Shown piece after piece: positions 7,664 through 7,914 of a stretch of 7,914 bases of DNA. The stretch's first letter is position 1. Every line of letters starts with the position of its first letter. The DNA is taken from positions 8,099 to 16,012 of the forward strand of contig JAUNKI010000028.1 in NCBI GenBank assembly GCA_030532815.1, in the 5' to 3' direction. The notes below the pieces were generated by a model. It worked only from the letters and a program-made list of their open reading frames with translations, was not told the origin of the DNA and searched no databases. The DNA is from Leptotrichiaceae bacterium. Lineage in GTDB: Bacteria > Fusobacteriota > Fusobacteriia > Fusobacteriales > Leptotrichiaceae. Position numbers and translations under genes: made by a program.

Positions 7664-7693
7664 AGCTTTTAACAGCTGTTATTAAAAGTACTT
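7663..7693 (+). terminator. Imperfect hairpin overlapping the last stop codon
   Basis: CTTTTAA (7666-7672) pairs with TTAAAAG (7682-7688) around a nine-base loop, and AAG (7663-7665) pairs with CTT (7691-7693) past a two-base bulge. It directly follows the last gene, as a terminator would, but the stem is AT-rich and no T run follows. It may instead be a 3' stabilising structure or a weak pause. Confidence 0.3.
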
Positions 7694-7734
7694 ATCTGAT
7701 GTAATTTGTAATAAATTTAAAATCAGGTTAAGAT

Positions 7735-7751
7735 ACAGTATAGAGAACTGT
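7735..7751. repeat. Short inverted repeat downstream of the operon
   Basis: ACAGT (7735-7739) and ACTGT (7747-7751) form a five-base stem with a seven-base loop. A further AG/CT pair can form past a two-base bulge. It is not followed by a T run, and function is unknown. Confidence 0.25.
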
Positions 7752-7762
7752 CTGAATAAATA

Positions 7763-7798
7763 AAGGTATTTTTCAAATTATAAATTACAAAAATCCTT
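7763..7798. terminator. Possible bidirectional terminator hairpin
   Basis: AAGG (7763-7766) and ATTTTT (7768-7773), with one bulged T between them, pair with AAAAAT (7789-7794) and CCTT (7795-7798). Inside, AATT (7776-7779) pairs with AATT (7783-7786) beyond a two-by-two internal loop. On the + strand the stem is not followed by a T run. On the - strand it is followed by TATTTATTC, so it may serve better for a convergent gene to the right. This is the longest inverted repeat I found in the 3' flank. Confidence 0.35.
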
Positions 7799-7914
7799 AT
7801 AAATTAAAAACTGCTGCTTTTACTCATTTTATAAAATAATAGAATATATAAAATTTATAATTTGATTTTTAAATTTAATTTCACTTATAAATAAAGAATA
7901 AAATTAAAAAGAAA

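Larger units (their letters stand above)
7664..7914. other. AT-rich non-coding 3' flank
   Basis: These 251 bases hold no reading frame with a plausible start and ribosome site on either strand. Apart from the three inverted repeats listed separately, the last 100 bases are almost pure A/T with scattered short A and T runs. They may include the upstream region of a further gene beyond the window. No tRNA, mobile element or long repeat was seen. Confidence 0.6.

Noticed and set aside
1..7914. CRISPR array, transposon, prophage, tRNA, riboswitch or defence system
   Set aside because: No direct-repeat arrays, terminal inverted repeats, transposase or integrase motifs, cloverleaf sequences or known riboswitch cores were seen. 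The window is a metabolic operon with AT-rich flanks.

Overview
The window holds a single forward-strand operon of five genes (171-7663) with a promoter at its left edge and AT-rich non-coding DNA at its right edge. I read it as a catabolic module for ureidoglycolate and oxalurate, the anaerobic end of purine/allantoin breakdown. The genes are about 32-38 percent G+C by eye and the flanks far more AT-rich. Gly is mostly GGA, Ile is often ATA and Arg is often AGA. This suits a low-GC anaerobe or fermenter. The style resembles Fusobacteriota of the Leptotrichia/Sebaldella type, but a low-GC Firmicute cannot be excluded from the sequence alone.

Layout. Positions 1-170 hold a strong sigma-70-type promoter (TTGACT, 16-base spacer, TATAAT) with small palindromes in and upstream of it, then a near-perfect Shine-Dalgarno. 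Positions 171-3170 encode a 999-residue protein in which the FdrA/AllF and YlbE/AllG subunits of oxamate carbamoyltransferase, separate proteins in E. coli, form one chain. The third subunit, AllH (DUF2877), follows at 3170-3952 with a one-base stop/start overlap. An MFS permease of the anion:cation symporter type follows at 3954-5225. Ureidoglycolate dehydrogenase AllD is at 5287-6354. A divergent member of the dicarboxylate/amino acid:cation symporter (DAACS, GltP/DctA-like) family is at 6404-7663. Positions 7664-7914 contain no gene but several weak inverted repeats that may end transcription.

How the genes fit together (inference from known E. coli homologues). AllD oxidises (S)-ureidoglycolate to oxalurate and yields NADH. 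The AllF-AllG fusion with AllH splits oxalurate with phosphate into oxamate and carbamoyl phosphate. A carbamate kinase can then make ATP from carbamoyl phosphate. The two transporters could bring in the ureido acid and export oxamate or exchange it. There is no carbamate kinase, allantoinase, allantoate amidohydrolase or regulator in the window. Because the promoter and probable end of the operon are both inside it, these functions must be encoded elsewhere, or the cell feeds on ready-made ureidoglycolate or oxalurate.

Most notable are the AllF-AllG fusion, the DAACS carrier with an altered substrate/cation site (the amino-group aspartate and the NMDGT motif are not conserved), the pairing of two unrelated carboxylate carriers with the pathway, and the palindromic promoter.
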